Below are positions 4,793-6,023 of a DNA stretch of 6,023 bases, piece after piece. A program made the translations under genes and the position numbers. The DNA lies in assembly GCA_013151115.1 (NCBI GenBank), contig JAADIW010000067.1:1-6023 (forward strand), read 5' to 3'. How positions within the stretch are numbered: position 1 is the stretch's first letter; every line of letters begins with the position of its first letter. The notes below the pieces were generated by a model, which did not search any database, had not been told where the DNA came from, and saw nothing but the letters and a program-made list of their open reading frames with translations. The stretch is from Caldisericota bacterium (GTDB lineage: Bacteria > Bipolaricaulota > Bipolaricaulia > Bipolaricaulales > Bipolaricaulaceae).

Positions 4793-5881
4793 CTAGGCGC
4801 AGATTAAGTGGATCACGTCCCCGTCCCGGACTTCGTAGTCGTGCCCCACCCGGCGCCACCGGCCCGCCTCGCGCAGGGCCTTGTCCGAGCCCGCGTCCAC
4901 CAGCTCCCGCCAGTTCACCACCTCGGCGAGGACGAACCGGTCGCGGAAGTCGGTGTGGATCTCGGCGCCGGCGTCGGGGGCCATCGTCCCCCGGGGGACC
5001 GTCCAGGCCCGCACCTCGGGCCCCTCGATGGTGTAGAAGGTGACGAGGTCCAGGAGTTCGTAGGCCGCCCGCACCAACCGGGAGAGGGCCGACTCCCCCA
5101 GGCCCCACTCGGCCAAGTACGCGCGCCGCTCCTCCTCCGTCTCCGCGGCCTCGGCGATCTCGGCCTCCAACCGCCCCCGGATCACCACGTACCCAGCTCC
5201 CTCCTCCCGGGCTATTCGGGCCACGGCCTCGGTGTGCTTGTTCTCCCCTTCGTCCCCGGCGTTGGCCACGTAGAGCACGGGCTTCGCGGTGAGGGGCTTG
5301 AGGTCCTTGAGGAGCCCGAGCTCCTCGGGCTTCAACCCCATCTTCCGGATGGGGATACCCTTCCCGATCCCCTCGGTGAGCCGCTCGATGAGGGAGAGCT
5401 CCTCCCGGGCCCCTTTATCGCCGGTCTTGGCGATCTTCTCGATCCTGGCTTTCCGGCGCTCCAGGGTCTCGAGGTCCTTCAGGAGGAGCTCGGTCTCCAC
5501 GATCTCGATATCGCGTTGGGGGTCGATATCGCCGGTGGGGTGGGGGATCTCCGGGTCGGGGAAGCAACGGACCACGTGGAGGATGGCATCCACGCCCCGA
5601 ATCTCGGCGAGGAACTGGTTTCCCAACCCCTCCCCCCGGGAGGCCCCCTCCACGAGCCCGGCGATGTCCACCACCTCGATGGTGGTAGGGACCTTCTTTT
5701 TCTCGGGGAAGAGGGCATGGAGGACGTCTAGCCGTTCGTCGGGGACGGCGGCGATCCCACGGTGGGGCTCGATGGTGCAGAAGGGATACGCCTCCACCTT
5801 GGCGCCCGCGGCGGTGAGGGCGTTGAAGATGGTGGACTTCCCCGCGTTCGGCAGCCCCACGAGCCCGAAGCTCCTCGGCAC
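4793..5881 (-). CDS. ychF: Ribosome-associated P-loop ATPase/GTPase YchF (OLA1 family)
   Basis: The product is 362 aa, full length for YchF, a nearly universal Obg-related NTPase that binds ribosomes and usually prefers ATP. The Walker A/G1 motif is GLPNAGKST (9-17) and G3 is DIAGLVEGASRGEGLGNQFL (72-91). A helical coiled domain (about 128-195) interrupts the G domain. The C-terminal TGS domain (about 280-362) keeps the family pattern EVRAWTVPRGT, AEIHTDF and DYEVRDGDVIHL. The G4 position, normally NxxE in YchF, reads NAGD (207-210), and the G5 region reads IRGRLEAE (234-241) instead of the commoner SAxxE; see findings. The start is GTG at 5881, four codons before the first strand, with GGGAGGGG 7 nt upstream. 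It heads a same-strand run with eamA (2 bp) and ppcA. Normally a housekeeping gene often found near pth, but no pth is in this window. Confidence 0.97.
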   Translation of the reverse strand: MPRSFGLVGLPNAGKSTIFNALTAAGAKVEAYPFCTIEPHRGIAAVPDERLDVLHALFPEKKKVPTTIEVVDIAGLVEGASRGEGLGNQFLAEIRGVDAILHVVRCFPDPEIPHPTGDIDPQRDIEIVETELLLKDLETLERRKARIEKIAKTGDKGAREELSLIERLTEGIGKGIPIRKMGLKPEELGLLKDLKPLTAKPVLYVANAGDEGENKHTEAVARIAREEGAGYVVIRGRLEAEIAEAAETEEERRAYLAEWGLGESALSRLVRAAYELLDLVTFYTIEGPEVRAWTVPRGTMAPDAGAEIHTDFRDRFVLAEVVNWRELVDAGSDKALREAGRWRRVGHDYEVRDGDVIHLICA

Positions 5882-5888
5882 CCGATAT

Positions 5889-5896
5889 CCCCTCCC
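5889..5896 (-). promoter_or_regulatory. Shine-Dalgarno supporting the GTG start of ychF
   Basis: GGGAGGGG on the minus strand lies 7 nt before the GTG at 5881. It supports this non-ATG start, which also places the protein's N-terminus (MPRSFGLVGLPNAGKS) exactly where YchF proteins usually begin. Confidence 0.7.
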
Positions 5897-5914
5897 GGGA
5901 AAGGCGTTTGGTTA

Positions 5915-5942
5915 AGGATAGCCCGAGGAGCCGCCGCGACAA
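5915..5942 (-). promoter_or_regulatory. Candidate sigma70-type promoter for ychF-eamA(-ppcA)
   Basis: On the minus strand TTGTCG (5942-5937) and TATCCT (5920-5915) each match four of six consensus bases and are separated by 16 bp. The stretch just upstream (about 5943-5961) is unusually A/T-rich for this window, with A-runs that resemble an UP element. A start about 7 nt after the -10 would give a leader of about 27 nt containing the ychF Shine-Dalgarno. The remaining bases to 6023 show no gene on either strand. Confidence 0.5.
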
Positions 5943-6023
5943 TAGTTTTCGTGCAATTTTTGGGCAGCGAGACAGGCCACCCTGACCAAAGTTTCTGCGG
6001 CATCAAACGGCACAGGCTCCTGA

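Noticed and set aside
4793..5108. Long N-terminal extension of the EamA gene into ychF
   Set aside because: The added sequence is Gly/Pro/Arg-rich and opposite in character to the membrane protein; the ATG at 4790 begins directly with the first membrane helix.
4808..5731. A 307-codon plus-strand open frame opposite ychF, and a similar 329-codon frame opposite ppcA (2774-3763)
   Set aside because: Both are rich in Gly, Pro, Arg and His, show no recognisable domain and lie entirely opposite highly conserved genes. Long antisense frames are expected in GC-rich DNA.
5962..5982. A 7-bp hairpin on the minus strand (GGGTGGC with GCTGCCC) upstream of ychF
   Set aside because: It needs two adjacent G-U pairs, is followed by A's rather than T's on the minus strand, and does not pair well on the plus strand, so it is neither a terminator nor a recognisable riboswitch.
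5728..6006. A 92-codon minus-strand frame starting in the right-hand spacer
   Set aside because: It overlaps the ychF start in another frame, has no Shine-Dalgarno that favours it and becomes Pro/Ser/Arg-rich inside ychF.

Overview
The window is a GC-rich, gene-dense chromosomal segment with housekeeping content. I see no phage, transposon, CRISPR or RNA-gene signal. The Shine-Dalgarno sequences, a bacterial-type YchF, an RsmA N-terminus and sigma70-like hexamers all indicate a bacterium. The one notably archaeal-looking gene is a phosphoenolpyruvate carboxylase of the archaeal (PpcA/PEPcase_2) type, which only scattered bacteria carry. High GC together with this enzyme would fit a deep-branching, possibly thermophilic or anaerobic lineage such as Bipolaricaulota/Acetothermia. 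That placement is a guess, not a result.

Layout, left to right. Bases 1-87 (minus) hold the first 29 codons of the 16S rRNA dimethyltransferase rsmA, whose ATG overlaps the stop of the gene before it. Bases 84-1235 (minus) encode a Gfo/Idh/MocA-family NAD(P)-dependent oxidoreductase. A 115-bp divergent spacer follows (1236-1350), with two inverted repeats and a -10-like hexamer placed 8-9 nt before each start codon, which suggests leaderless or near-leaderless transcripts in both directions. Bases 1351-2439 (plus) encode a secreted or lipid-anchorless DUF4015-type putative glycoside hydrolase with a signal peptide and a proline-rich linker. It runs convergently into, and overlaps by 35 bp, the 3' end of ppcA (2405-3892, minus). 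Upstream of ppcA on the same strand lie an EamA-family ten-helix transporter (3939-4790) and the ribosome-associated ATPase/GTPase ychF (4793-5881). The last 142 bp are non-coding and carry a plausible promoter for the ychF-eamA-ppcA run.

Functionally, ychF and eamA are tightly coupled (2 bp apart). ppcA follows after 46 bp with its own strong Shine-Dalgarno and a possible extended -10 promoter that overlaps the eamA stop codon. PpcA would supply oxaloacetate by fixing bicarbonate onto PEP. The oxidoreductase and the putative glycosidase are divergently arranged and could both act on carbohydrate, but nothing in the sequence identifies a substrate. The points most worth following up are the archaeal-type PEPC, an unusual nucleotide-specificity motif in YchF, the divergent leaderless promoter region and the antisense-overlapping convergent gene ends. 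I did not find a convincing new multi-gene system.
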